Below are positions 22,341 to 32,069 of a DNA stretch of 64,000 nucleotides, piece after piece. Position 1 is the stretch's first letter. Every line of letters starts with the position of its first letter. Both the position numbers and the translations under genes were made by a program. The notes beneath the pieces were generated by a model. It searched no databases, was not told the DNA's origin, and saw only the letters and a list, made by a program, of their open reading frames with translations. Origin of the DNA: Trebouxia sp. TZW2008 (taxonomy: Eukaryota > Chlorophyta > Trebouxiophyceae > Trebouxiales > Trebouxiaceae); contig BDIU01000283.1 in assembly GCA_002118135.1 (NCBI GenBank), positions 124,001 through 188,000 on the forward strand, given 5' to 3'.

Positions 22341-22565
22341 TGCTCAAATGCTTGCTTGCCTGGTGCCTTTGACTGAGCACTGTTGTTATAGGCTCAAGAC
22401 AAAGCTGACAGTAAAGAGCATGTCCTCTGCTCAACCCTATGCAGGTTGATACACAAGCAAACAGATCAGGCAGTAGTCAGCTTCCCAAAATGTGCTCCTG
22501 CTTGAATATGAAGAAGCGTTGCAGCCATGAGACCTTTCCTATGGGCTCAATCTCCACAGATGTGT

Positions 22566-22690
22566 AATGCAAACCAGCTGAATGCCCTTGCCATACAGCC
22601 AGACTATACCAAAGAGGATTGTGTGGCAGAAGCTGAGACGGTGAATTGAAGCTCACCAGAGGTCAGGGCTGTGATTGCGGCCTGGACTCG
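22566..22690 (-). repeat. Copy of the 29,300-29,430 segment (exon edge plus intron)
   Basis: 22566-22690 and about 29299-29430 are nearly identical for long stretches (AAAGAGGATTGTGTGGCAGA, GAGACGGTGAATTGAAGCTC). On the minus strand they carry an exon end reading VQAAITALTSG or VHAAIAALSSG, then GTGAGC. Similarity also continues more weakly at 22430-22520 versus 29180-29280. This is a duplicated gene segment about 6.7 kb apart. Confidence 0.8.
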
Positions 22691-22744
22691 AAGTCGGTAC
22701 CCTAGGTCAAGCGATCAGTCACCTAGTGCGCTTTCAGTGACTCA

Positions 22745-22935
22745 AAAGCTGTGCAACCGGCACATCATTCGTGCAGTGACGAAACGAGGATTCGCGAGAC
22801 ATCGTCTGCTAACGTGTGTGTGGCACCTTCGCCACTATACTGCAAACGGAACATGGCCAAGATCTCTGAATTGTCGGCTGGCGCTCTAACTCAGCGCATA
22901 TTACAGGTGAACATCTCACCGAACGCATCAGGAAT
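22745..22935 (-). pseudogene. Inverted third copy of the APADNS gene family, exon 1
   Basis: The minus strand reads RAPADNSEILAMFRLQYSGE followed by GATHTLADDVS. This matches the first exons of the plus-strand copies at 26387 and 27874. The donor GTAAGT found in the two other copies is replaced by GCGAAT, so this exon may be non-functional. It lies head to head with the methyltransferase gene. Confidence 0.6.
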
Positions 22936-23113
22936 TGCGAGAAGTCACACCATCGCCAGTGGACGTCTGCAGTCCGTCAGGTGGATAAGCGTAGAAGTCA
23001 ACAAGCGAAATTGAAAGACCCCTCCATAAATTGGGTTGGAGGTCAAACCCTGGCAGGGTCTTAGTCAGCGGTCTTTTGAATGTTTGTGGTTTGCAGTGCA
23101 AGTGTCGAAGCCA

Positions 23114-24504
23114 ATGATGCCGCTGTCTATGGCGAGTTTCAGTGGTGCTCCTGCAGCTTACCGCAAAGCGAGGCTTCCACTGTTAAAAGTGCATAGTCAG
23201 CTACGAGAAACACCTGCTGCAAATACAAGAGGGACGCCCCGAATTCTTCAGCCTGAGAGCTACAAGCAGCGAATTCGTGCTATGTGGGAAGGTCGCGGGG
23301 CTGATTATGATAGCTCGGATACCTTCCATCGGACCCTTGCAGAGCAGCTGGTGGAACGTGCGGGCTTACAGGCTGGGCATACCGTACTCGATCTTGCCAC
23401 TGGAACGGGGATGGTTGCTCTGCCCGCTGCTGAAAAAGTGGGTCCAGAGGGAAGAGTCGTTGCTGTAGACATTTCAACCAGTATGTTGGCTGAGGTATGC
23501 AGGTCTGTCAAGGTACAACGTCTGTACAGTCCCCGAACCGTGTACCCAAAACGTTCACCATAGTGTTTATGTAGGCTCAAAAGAAGGCAGCCACCAGCAA
23601 CCTGAGTAATCTGGAATTTGTACTTTTGGATGCAGAGACAGCTGAGTTCCCAGAAGGCACCTTTGATCGTCTTTTATGCTCGTCTGGCATGCTATACCTG
23701 CAGCATATTGGGGCAGCTGTCCATCGCTTTCATAGTTGGCTCAAGCCAGGCGGTGAAATTCACTTCAACACCCCACAGGCAGGTCTTCACGGCAATTCAC
23801 ATCAAGTGTCAATGCAGGATTTTACAGCCTTGAATCTGGTCTACTAGCACACACTGTTGTGCATGTCTGGTGCTTTCAATTGATGTATCAGCATGGATAG
23901 TTGCTGAGAAGGACATGATCTTTATTTGATGTTGACTAGGAAGGACTTGGGAAGCAAGCATAGGCTCAACTCATTTGCACAATACTGACGCTGCTGCATT
24001 GATTGCAGGAGCCTTGCGTGCCTGCAGCAACACAATTCTATAAGCTAACTCACGATAGATTGGGCATACACTTGGCAGATGCTGCTGCCCCATTTGCCAC
24101 ACCTGGGTTGGTACATCACACCCTTGAACAATCAGGATTCAGTTCAATTCAGGTGTATGCTCCTTGCATGTATAAAAGCATGCATCACTATCAACAAAAC
24201 CATCGGTGAGCACTGGCAAACATACTCTGGCTATTTGGGTGAATTGCAGGTGGATACAACAGAAGAGCATATTTTGTATAAGGACTGTGACGCCCTGGAT
24301 TATGCACACAGGACCTGGAGATCGCTGTCTTCCAATGCAATCATGACGCCCTTGAACGGCCTTGTCAGCTTAGAACAGCTGCAAGAGTTGGAGCCTACAT
24401 ATCTGAACGTTGTTCAAGCAATGGCAGGCCCATGGGAGACAGCGGACGGAGTTCAGAATCCGTATGTCATGCTGTGGTGCTCAGCAACAAAGTCAGAGTT
24501 GTGA
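23114..24504 (+). CDS. SAM-dependent methyltransferase, UbiE/COQ5-like
   Basis: Four exons (23114-23494, 23575-23778, 24009-24152, 24250-24504), all phase 0, give 327 residues. Residues 91-100 (VLDLATGTGM) are the SAM-binding motif I, and VVAVDIS (115-121) is the strand whose acidic residue binds the ribose. The second exon holds LDAETAEFPEGTFD and WLKPGGEIHFNTP, equivalent to motifs II and III of class I methyltransferases. About 45 N-terminal residues are basic and Ser/Ala-rich with few acids, which fits an organelle presequence. The acceptor molecule cannot be told from sequence; quinone or small-molecule methylation is the family norm. Intron 2 begins GCAGGT, an apparent GC-AG intron. The stop is TGA. 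The start could also be the next ATG at 23117; an in-frame ATG at 23036 is upstream. Confidence 0.85.
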
Positions 24505-24926
24505 TGGAATCCGCTATGCACCAGATGCCAGAAACACATGACTGCCACTGGGAGCCCAGCTCAGAGGTTCTGGTACAACTGACTCATGTCAGTATGACTT
24601 GGTGTTGCTGTGCAAGCTGGAGAAGTACGAGAACATCAATCACATATGACTATCCGCCTTGTAGTGTTGACATAACAAGAGTCCGGTGCTTGAACAACTT
24701 GACACACTGCATTCATAGGCTATCACCTACCCGTGTTACATGGCTACATGGAAGAAGAGCTATGATGCACTAGTTGCGCTTGCAAACCCAGTCGAAGGAT
24801 TGAAAAGCAAGAAGTTCGGCTAAAAATGTTATGTGGCTGTGACTCCCCTGGCATGTTCGATTCAGAAACAAAAACATGTGCGACCATTTCTTTCCACCTT
24901 CATTAGATGTTTGCCTTGTGTTTCTT

Positions 24927-26161
24927 CCCTCAAAACAAGGAGGTCATGAAGTTTGCCATTGGTCGGATATGAACATCAACATACGAACCCTGGTGCATCT
25001 CAATCAATCCTCTGTCTATGACCGCCTTGGTCAGGTTTTTAATGGCTACCTCATAAGCGAATCCCCCATCATCCAGCTTGACCAGCTTGAATGGGGCAAG
25101 AAAGGTGCCTTCATCCACCTGGTAGCGTGCATCTGCCAATATGGTGGCCAGGGCAAATAAAAGTGCATGTGGTATGGGTAGCTTCACCCTGTTTGGCTCA
25201 TGAGGCTTTGGAGCCACCTTGAGCGCGGTATCAGTGCCATCCAAACCAAACACAACAGCCAAATCAGCCCAACTTCCTGCACATCACACGCACTTGCGCA
25301 TCTCAGCATAGTCATGGAAGAGTCAAGATGAGGTAGTGTTGTACTCTTACACATGCGTTGCATTTGCATGTGCCCAATATGTGTTCACTGTGGTGATTGA
25401 ACCCAAAAAGGGACAAAGGATTTTGGACAACCTGAAAGCACAGCTGCATGTACTGAGCATGCCGCCCACACGGTGAACAATGCAAGTGGATTGGCAGGTC
25501 AACGAGTGCGATGGTTTGCCTTCACCTGATATCTCTTCATTGCGGTGTTTGAACTCGAAGAGGGGCACTGGATCCCTGTCTGTGGCCTTGAGAAACAGCT
25601 TCATAGGGCGTGAAGCCCACACCTTGAAACACCCGAGTGGATTGGCAGGGTCAACATCCCCTAGATTTGGGTTACCGTACACCCTTTTTGCAAACCAGCT
25701 ATCCTTGCGGATGGACTTGACATAGATTCCCATTTCGCTGCCTGGACCTGCAAAGTCGGCACCCAAGTTCCGCGGGTCGGCACCCCATGTTTTGCTGGTG
25801 GCTTGGTGTAGCAGGTTACTAGCAAAACTGCTACACTTGGATACCGGGATCAGAACACAGCTTCATCAAAGTCCAACCCACCTTCTCCAAAGTCTGACCA
25901 GCTCTGGTTAACCCACCAGAGGCGTCCCTTGTACACTGTCCACGCAGCACATGTCAGAGCATTGCCTGGTAGCTCCCTGAGGCTGTCCTCCATTGCTGTT
26001 TGTATGTAAACATCGTGAGGCGTTGTGAGCATATTCCTATCACGGATCTCGTTCCACTTCTGTGACTGCGCGTAACGAGCCTTGACTGTGGCGATAGCCT
26101 CCTTGGTGAGTTCAGAAACAATTGCAGCAGGAACACCAAAACTCGGATCAAAGGCTGCCAT
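24927..26161 (-). CDS. Unidentified protein, several exons
   Basis: An ATG at 26161 opens a 102-codon exon (MAAFDPSFGVPAAIVSELTK ... KGRLWWVNQSWSDFGEGG). Further minus-strand coding segments follow at about 25810-25500 (GADPRNLGADFAGPGSEMGI, VYGNPNLGDVDPANPLG, PMKLFLKATDRDPVPLFEFK) and 25262-24930 (VFGLDGTDTALKVAPKPHEP ... IRPMANFMTSLF, TGA). They have normal globular composition and no internal stops, but exon joints were not all resolved. I do not recognise the family. The three segments are contiguous in order and orientation, which is why they are called one gene. Confidence 0.5.
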
Positions 26162-26386
26162 CAAGTCTCTACTACACAAAGCCTTCAGTTATGTAGGAAA
26201 ATGCAGGAAACTAAAGTTGCTGCTGGGTTGGTCCCTCAGTGATGTGCAACACCGAAAGTAAACCTGCAGCAGACAAGCAGGCGATCACTACAAGCAGTGA
26301 CCTTCCAGGTGCATCCTTTGCAAAACAGGAATCTGGCAAAATTTTGCTTCCTCCTGCAGACATCTTCCTAAGTTGTCGCGGAATTT

Positions 26387-27012
26387 ATGGTGTTTGATGA
26401 CATGTTGCGCTCCAATACGCGTCGAGGCAGAGCGCCAGCCGATAATTCGGACGTGTTGGCGATCTTTCGTCTGGTGTACAGCGGCGAAGGAGCTACACAG
26501 CCTCTTGTGGACGATTCCTCGTAAGTCAACGGTTTGTGATCACAAGAGTACTCTGCCGCCTGACTCACCGGAAAACCGGCTGCTGGACTTGAGGCAGCAA
26601 CTGTGTTGCAGACTCACCAAAGAACAGAAGTGGCAGCTGCTGTTCGATAGAAACTGGCGAAACCTGGCGCCCTCGAGCCAAACCAAGTGGCTCGTCTATC
26701 TCAGAAAGTGGAAGGTGATGTTTTGCTGCCTTAGAGCCTCCCTGTAGTCACGCATACCAGGAGTTTGCTCGGCTTGAGTCCTGTGCTGTTTGACCAACAG
26801 AAGTGGATAGATGACCAGGTTGAGCAGCCTGAAGGATATCTGGTGTTTCCCGGCAGTAAGGTCTCTGCTTTTCTTTCACACATCCTTGCAGACTGTACCG
26901 CCAGCAGTAGCAAGGATCCGCATGGCGCTGTGAAGTCAGCAAGGAAGGCTTTGCGACATCTGAGAGCATGCCAGGCCGGCATACCAGATGATGAGGCCAG
27001 GTTGGCAAATTG
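26387..27012 (+). CDS. APADNS gene family copy 1, unknown function
   Basis: Exon 1 (26387-26520) encodes RAPADNSDVLAIFRLVYSGE and ends GATQPLVDDSS. Exon 2 (26549-26714) holds LTKEQKWQLLFDRNWRNLAP and TKWLVYLRKWK. A third segment (about 26762-27012) has FDQQKWIDDQVEQPEGYLVF, KVSAFLSHILADCTA, AVKSARKALRHLRACQAG and a TGA stop. Exons 1 and 2 join in frame (300 nt) only if a 28-nt GT-AG segment is removed, which is very short for a spliceosomal intron. The third joint is unresolved. The repeated basic helical segments recall the N-terminal domain of tyrosine recombinases, but this is speculation. A second copy lies at 27874-28578. Confidence 0.4.
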
Positions 27013-27860
27013 AGCGTAGGTGAAATGGGTCAATCCAATTCGACCTTTCACTTGACGTTCAGGATCGCTCCGAGCTCGTCTTAAGTATAGGCCTGCTCAA
27101 GTAGTCACTGATTTGATCAAAGTTTAATCAGAGCTTGCATCGCGCTGCAGCCTGACTCCTGCTTGACCTTGCTCTGACCTCACCGGGACTTGAAGTGCAA
27201 CTGAAATAACTCGCACAAGTTCTAGTTCTACAGGTCAAAGCAGACTGAACATACTGCATAATGTGCAAGGAAATTGAGCTACATGCTCAGCCCAATTTCA
27301 GCTCAAACTTGCTGACAGCACAGCACTCTGGGAGCCTGGAAGCTCGACAGGTCACAAAAGCTTGGCATAACAGCTCGGTATGCTGCTCAGCAACAATGAA
27401 AAGCCACCTTGAGGTGTCAGCTAGCATTGAATTATTTGGTCTTCTCTCAACATCACACCTTTGCACATAGCAGGCTCCCAGGTATGCAGTTGATATAATG
27501 TAGGTGTGGTACATGCGGCTTGACCTTCTTATGACAGAGAATGTTGCAGTCAAGTGCAATGCTGCAGTCGCGCACAATACTGCTAAGAGTACAGTATGGA
27601 CTTATCATAGAATAGGAAAAACTACAACTTTTGGCGTTAATTTAACCAAGTCTTATACTAGGCTGCCCAATTGAGGACTAATGTCAGACAAAGCATCTAC
27701 ATTCTGCGTCCTCCTTGGGACGTTGCAGTTCCCTCGTACGCTCCTCCAGACTTGCCTTCTTATCTAGGGCTGGCAAGCAAATCCCCATACAGATTGAAAC
27801 TCTGCATCGAGCTTTTCTGTTCTCAGCTGTCACGGAATTTGTGGTGTTTGGTGATATTTG
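27013..27860. other. Spacer between the two direct APADNS copies
   Basis: No gene is recognised. It separates the two tandem family copies by roughly 0.85 kb. Confidence 0.4.
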
Positions 27861-27873
27861 GGCGCCAGTATGC

Positions 27874-28578
27874 GTCGGGGTAGGGCGCCAGCCGATAATT
27901 TGGTTGTTTTGGCGATGTTCCGTTTGCAGTACAGCGGCGAAAGGGCCACACAGCCTCTTGTAGACGATCCCTCGTAAGTCAACGGTTTGTGATCAGTAGA
28001 GTACTCTGCCGCCTGACTCACCAGAGAAGCGGCTGCTGGCTGGAGGCAGGATCTGTGTTGCAGACTCACCAAAGAACAGAAGTGGCAGCTACTATTTGAC
28101 AGAAATTGGGGAAGTCTGGCCCCTGGGAGCAAAACTAAGTGGCCAGTCTATCTCAGAAAATGGAAGGTGACAATCAGCTGCCCTTGAGCCTCCCTGCAGT
28201 CTCACACAGACTGAGGTTTGCTGGACTTAAGTGCTGTTTGACCAACAGAAGTGGACAGATGACCATATTGAGCAGCCCGAAGGATACCTGGTATACCCCA
28301 GCAGCAAGGTCTCTGCATTCCTGCAAAGCATCCTTGAAGAATGTACCGCCAGCAACAGCAAGGACCCGCTTGGTGCTGTGAAGTCTGCAAGAGAGGCTCT
28401 GCGTCACTTGAGAGCATGCCTGGTCGGCATACCAGAGGAAGGGACAGAGTTCCCCAGCCAACCTTACATAGCTGGTGTCACAAGCCGAGCAAAGACAGCA
28501 ACAGCTGAGGCTCGCCAGTGGTCAGTAGCTGTTTGCTGGCGAAGCATAATAGCAATTCACACTCTTGAGGTCTCATGA
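27874..28578 (+). pseudogene. APADNS gene family copy 2, frameshifted
   Basis: Parallel to copy 1: exon 1 reads RRGRAPADNLVVLAMFRLQY and ends QPLVDDPS before the same GTAAGT and 28-nt segment. In exon 2 the stretch matching GACTTGAGGCAGCAACTG in copy 1 is one base shorter (around 28040), which breaks the frame. The last part keeps QQKWTDDHIEQPEGYLVYP and KSAREALRHLRACLVG. Changes between copies in exon 1 are mostly conservative in this strand (D/E, V/I, I/M across the three copies), which supports plus-strand coding in the ancestor. Confidence 0.5.
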
Positions 28579-29385
28579 GAGGTACATGCTAGTGTGTTGT
28601 AGCGAGGAAGCTGATCCTAGCTGCTCTGCCAGCACCCTGAGCAATGAGGAGTATGTAACAAAAGGGGTTGTGCACTAAGTGTCAACGAGCGCCTTTCCAA
28701 GGCTATCAACCCGTTACACTAGCTCCTGCAGACAACTGAGCATGATGATAACTGCATAGGTCACTGACAGAATTGTAAGCCACCAGTAAAAACAAGAAGT
28801 TGCACTGAGTATGCTCAAAGCGCTCAAGACACAGAACATTGCTGCCAGAGATACATTGCGGCAACATCACTTGACCAAAGCAATATCAGAGCAAATGCAT
28901 GTGAAATTTGCAACAGTGCTTGAACAGGGCTGCTATCAAGCACTAAAGGTCTGGAAAGCAACAACTATATAAAGATCCACAAGAAATATGTGCAGCATGC
29001 AACATGGATGACAATGGAGCGACGTGAAGTGCTTTTCACTTGCATGGACAGCAAATGACTCAAGCAGCATCTGCTCTTTGGAATTGATAACAGTCTTGAG
29101 AACTGTGTGCCTTGACTCAAACACACAGCATTGAACCTCGTGCCACTTGTTCGAATTTGAGATGCACTGAGTCAGAGTCCTGTTGCAGATAGAGCTTGCA
29201 AGTAGATCAGCCAGTAGTCAGCCTTCAAAGACTAGGGTGTTCCCTGAACATGCAGATGCATTGCAACCACAAGTCATTTATTATGAGCTATGAGATGCGT
29301 GGTGCAAGCCAGCTGAATGCCCTTGCCTTGGCCAGACTACACCAAAGAGGATTGTGTGGCAGAAGCTGAGACGGTGAATTGAAGC
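28579..29385. other. Spacer with dispersed repeats
   Basis: 28842-28960 matches 17155-17275, and 29180-29385 matches 22430-22690. No gene of its own is recognised here. Confidence 0.5.
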
Positions 29386-29389
29386 TCAC

Positions 29390-29570
29390 CAGAGGACAGG
29401 GCTGCGATCGCGGCATGGACTTGGTCCAAGTCCTTATTCAGCTCGCTCAACAATTCTTTGTCTCGAGCTTCTTTGTCTTTCTTCAGTTCCGCAGCCTTTT
29501 GTTCCATCAAGCCTTTTAGCTCTTCTTTCAACTCGGCCAACTCAGTGCCAGAAGCTTTGCAGGAGGCCAT
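29390..29570 (-). CDS. Coiled-coil exon, Lys/Glu-rich
   Basis: An ATG at 29570 opens a 60-codon exon ending in ALSSG before GTGAGC. It contains ELAELKEELKGLMEQKAAEL and KDKEARDKELLSELNKDLDQ, a strong heptad pattern. The exon edge and intron are duplicated at 22566-22690, next to the unidentified gene at 21051-22340. It may therefore be the first exon of a second, otherwise lost copy of that gene. No function is assigned. Confidence 0.45.
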
Positions 29571-29880
29571 CCTGACAACGAAAAGACACGGCTCAATGGC
29601 AGACAAGCGTAACGCCGAGACACCTTCCAGGATTTCGTACCTCAGAGCAGCGCAATCAGAAAGGTCGACCAAGATCTATCAGGTGAAAACCGTCACTTCA
29701 GGCCAAAGCGGAGCTGCAGGTGTGTCGGAGATTGAACACTCTGTATCCACAGTACTGTACGTGCATGAGTGCAACGATAGTTCAGCCAGCTATGCGCGAC
29801 GATCTCGGCAATTTGCTTACCGGCCTGCCAATTGTGCAAACCCCATCCTGACCTAAAAGACCGCCTGACAAATAGCTCCA

Positions 29881-30140
29881 AAAGAGAGAGAGAATAATTT
29901 CACATGCTTTAGCCAGCCAACAAGGCTGATCACATGTGCCACACTGTGGCAATGACTATATGTCCATGAAATTCAGGCAGTCTATGAAATTCAGGCAGTC
30001 TATGACATAGTGAAACACCCCCAAATGATCATGTTGCGCAAAGAAAGCGCGCATGTTATAACCGCAGCTCTCAAACAAACCAGGGTAGTTGGCCCGCACC
30101 TCAGCCAATGCTCCACATTCAAACACTAAGTGCCTTCACA
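29881..30140 (-). mobile_element. 5'-truncated copy of the non-LTR retrotransposon
   Basis: The sequence is nearly identical to 14540-14770 (shared CCAGCCAACAAGGCTGATCA and CATGTGCCACACTGTGGCAA), including the GA-rich tract at the 3' end. A CATGAAATTCAGGCAGTCTA segment is doubled here. Only the Cys-rich C-terminal region is present, as expected from 5' truncation on insertion. Confidence 0.8.
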
Positions 30141-30236
30141 ACTAATGGAGGGGTCTTGTAGGTTGACACAATTGGCAGGTTTTGGTCAAATTAACGACTG
30201 AGCGAATGGCCGAGATCGTCAGCCATAGCCATGAGT

Positions 30237-30301
30237 AAACCCCCCCCCCCCCCCCCCCCCCCTTTCNNCATGAGTAAACCCCCCCCCCCCCGGCCCCCCC
30301 T
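30237..30301. repeat. Poly-C tracts with unresolved bases
   Basis: Two runs of C separated by TTTCNNCATGAGTAAA, plus a third short run. The N bases mark an unresolved or collapsed homopolymer. The CATGAGTAAACCCC motif occurs on both sides of the gap, so this is a short tandem repeat of uncertain true length. Confidence 0.9.
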
Positions 30302-31288
30302 TTGCAACCCCATGAGCATGCTTGGGCCCTTCAGTCACATCCCCAGTCACAACCCCAGTGGCCTGGTGACTGAATCCAGCTGCACTGACTTTCCCATGGC
30401 TAGCTTTGCCTAGCACAGCAGTATGCCTGCCAGCAGCTTGCCTCCCAGCATAAGCGGCACGCAGCATGGGACAGCAAGGCTATGTTCAACAGCAAGGCCA
30501 GTAGCAGCAATGTTGTGCCCAATTGCACCAGTCAGACAGCTGCTCGCATGACCATGAGAGGCCAGCCATGACTGACATTGCTTTGGAGCGCCCCACCAAG
30601 CACAGGGTCATCCAAGCCACATCAGCTGCACCCCTGGACCAGGGCACTTCCAGCAACAGCCCTGCCCTTGCCCCTATGCCGCCCTCTATCACAGCTGGAG
30701 CCAGTGCAGCCCCCTCCCCCTGCACTTTGGCCCACACCCCAAGCTCAACGCCAGATGCCTACCCCCCCTGCTGTTCCCTATCTGAAGACACAGCTTTGCC
30801 TGCTGCCAACGCCTGCCTCCCAGTCCTCAGATCAGAGTCTTTGAGTCTGTGTGAGGCCTACCCAGATGCCGTGCTGCCTGCTGCTCAGGCTTGCTTCTCA
30901 CCCCTCAGACTAGAGCCTGGGAGTCTGTGTGAAGCCTACCTACCCGGATCCGATCTCCCCGCGCCCCCAGCCCTACCCTGATGCATTCCCCTGCCAGCCC
31001 CAGCCTAGTCCCCCTCAGCCTCAAGGCAGCCCCACAAGCCCTCCGAGCACAGTCACAGGCCAAGTGCTGAGCGCAGTCACAGGCACTCTGAGCACAATCG
31101 CCAGATAAATGCTGAGCGCAGTGAGAGAGCCACAAGAAGGGGTCCGGGTGCCCCACCTCCCCGCCCCCCTCTGGATCCCAAGGCTATAAGGAAGGCTGCC
31201 AAGAAAGCTGCCAAGGCATCTGGAGCCAGCCGAGTGCAGCCAGTACGCTGGGTCAAAATCGACCTGTCTCGCTACCGCTTTTGACAGT
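30302..31288 (+). CDS. Low-complexity Pro/Ala/Ser protein fragment with basic tail
   Basis: A frame around 30568-30981 is rich in Ala, Pro and Ser, with a doubled SLCEAY segment (LRSESLSLCEAYPDAVLPAA and LRLEPGSLCEAYLPG). A second frame ending at TGA near 31286 encodes KAIRKAAKKAAKASGASRVQ and VRWVKIDLSRYRF, which looks like a genuine C-terminus. How the two connect is not clear, and the frame between them has stops and a RHSEH-type repeat. This could be a decayed gene or one with an unseen intron. Confidence 0.3.
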
Positions 31289-32069
31289 TCTCACAACGTT
31301 CACAACATCATCAGTCTGCTGTGTATATGATTTACAGTGACAGCCTGCTACCTGCAGAGCATGACCAAATGCTGGTCAAGTTGATTGACAGTCATCTTGT
31401 TCTTGTCAAGCTCTTACTTTGCATCTGACCTATGGCCCATAGCTTGACACTGTGCCAAGCATGTACCAACATCAGAGCCATTTGAAAGCTGCATCTGTGT
31501 TTGCTTTCAAGGCAGGCTGAAGCCCCTTGATATCGTTACAGCTGCTGGTTTGAGTACATACCGCTACATTTCAAGAACTTACAGAGTGAAGTCTCACAGA
31601 TCCTGCGAAGTTGCAGAAAGTGATTCAACTGAAAGGTTTTCCAGTGCTTTTGCAAGAGGTCAGACCACTGATAACTGTGATAAGATGTTGAAGCAAGTGC
31701 AGATTTCACTCAAGCTTGCCTGCTTTTAGTTCACGTTGAACTAAAAGTTGAACATGAACTCTTGACGTTACAGGTGTGCTTGAGTCAACAATTTTGTGCT
31801 GCTAGCTTTTGTTACGGTTTGATTGCAGTCTTCAAGTTGCTGCGCATTTTGCATAAGCTTAGTAATTGATAATGACTAACTTCTTCCAGCTCATGAGTCA
31901 CCGTGCATCTTAAACGTACGTACTGTCTTCTGCGGGCAGTTTCCTTGCGCGATCTTGTTGCCATGCATCTCAAACACTGCTGGCATGCGAAAAGTTGCGA
32001 CTTTCGCAGTGGGAGATTGCCGCCAGTGATCCGCGTCGACACGCTAGCTACTGTGCACCTCGTTTCGAG
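31289..32069. other. Upstream region of the glycosyltransferase gene
   Basis: No gene recognised. It precedes the UDP-glycosyltransferase start and should hold its promoter, but no element is clear enough to mark. Confidence 0.35.

Noticed and set aside
26387..28578. Crypton-type tyrosine recombinase
   Set aside because: Basic helical segments are suggestive, but the catalytic Arg...His-X-X-Arg...Tyr set was not found.
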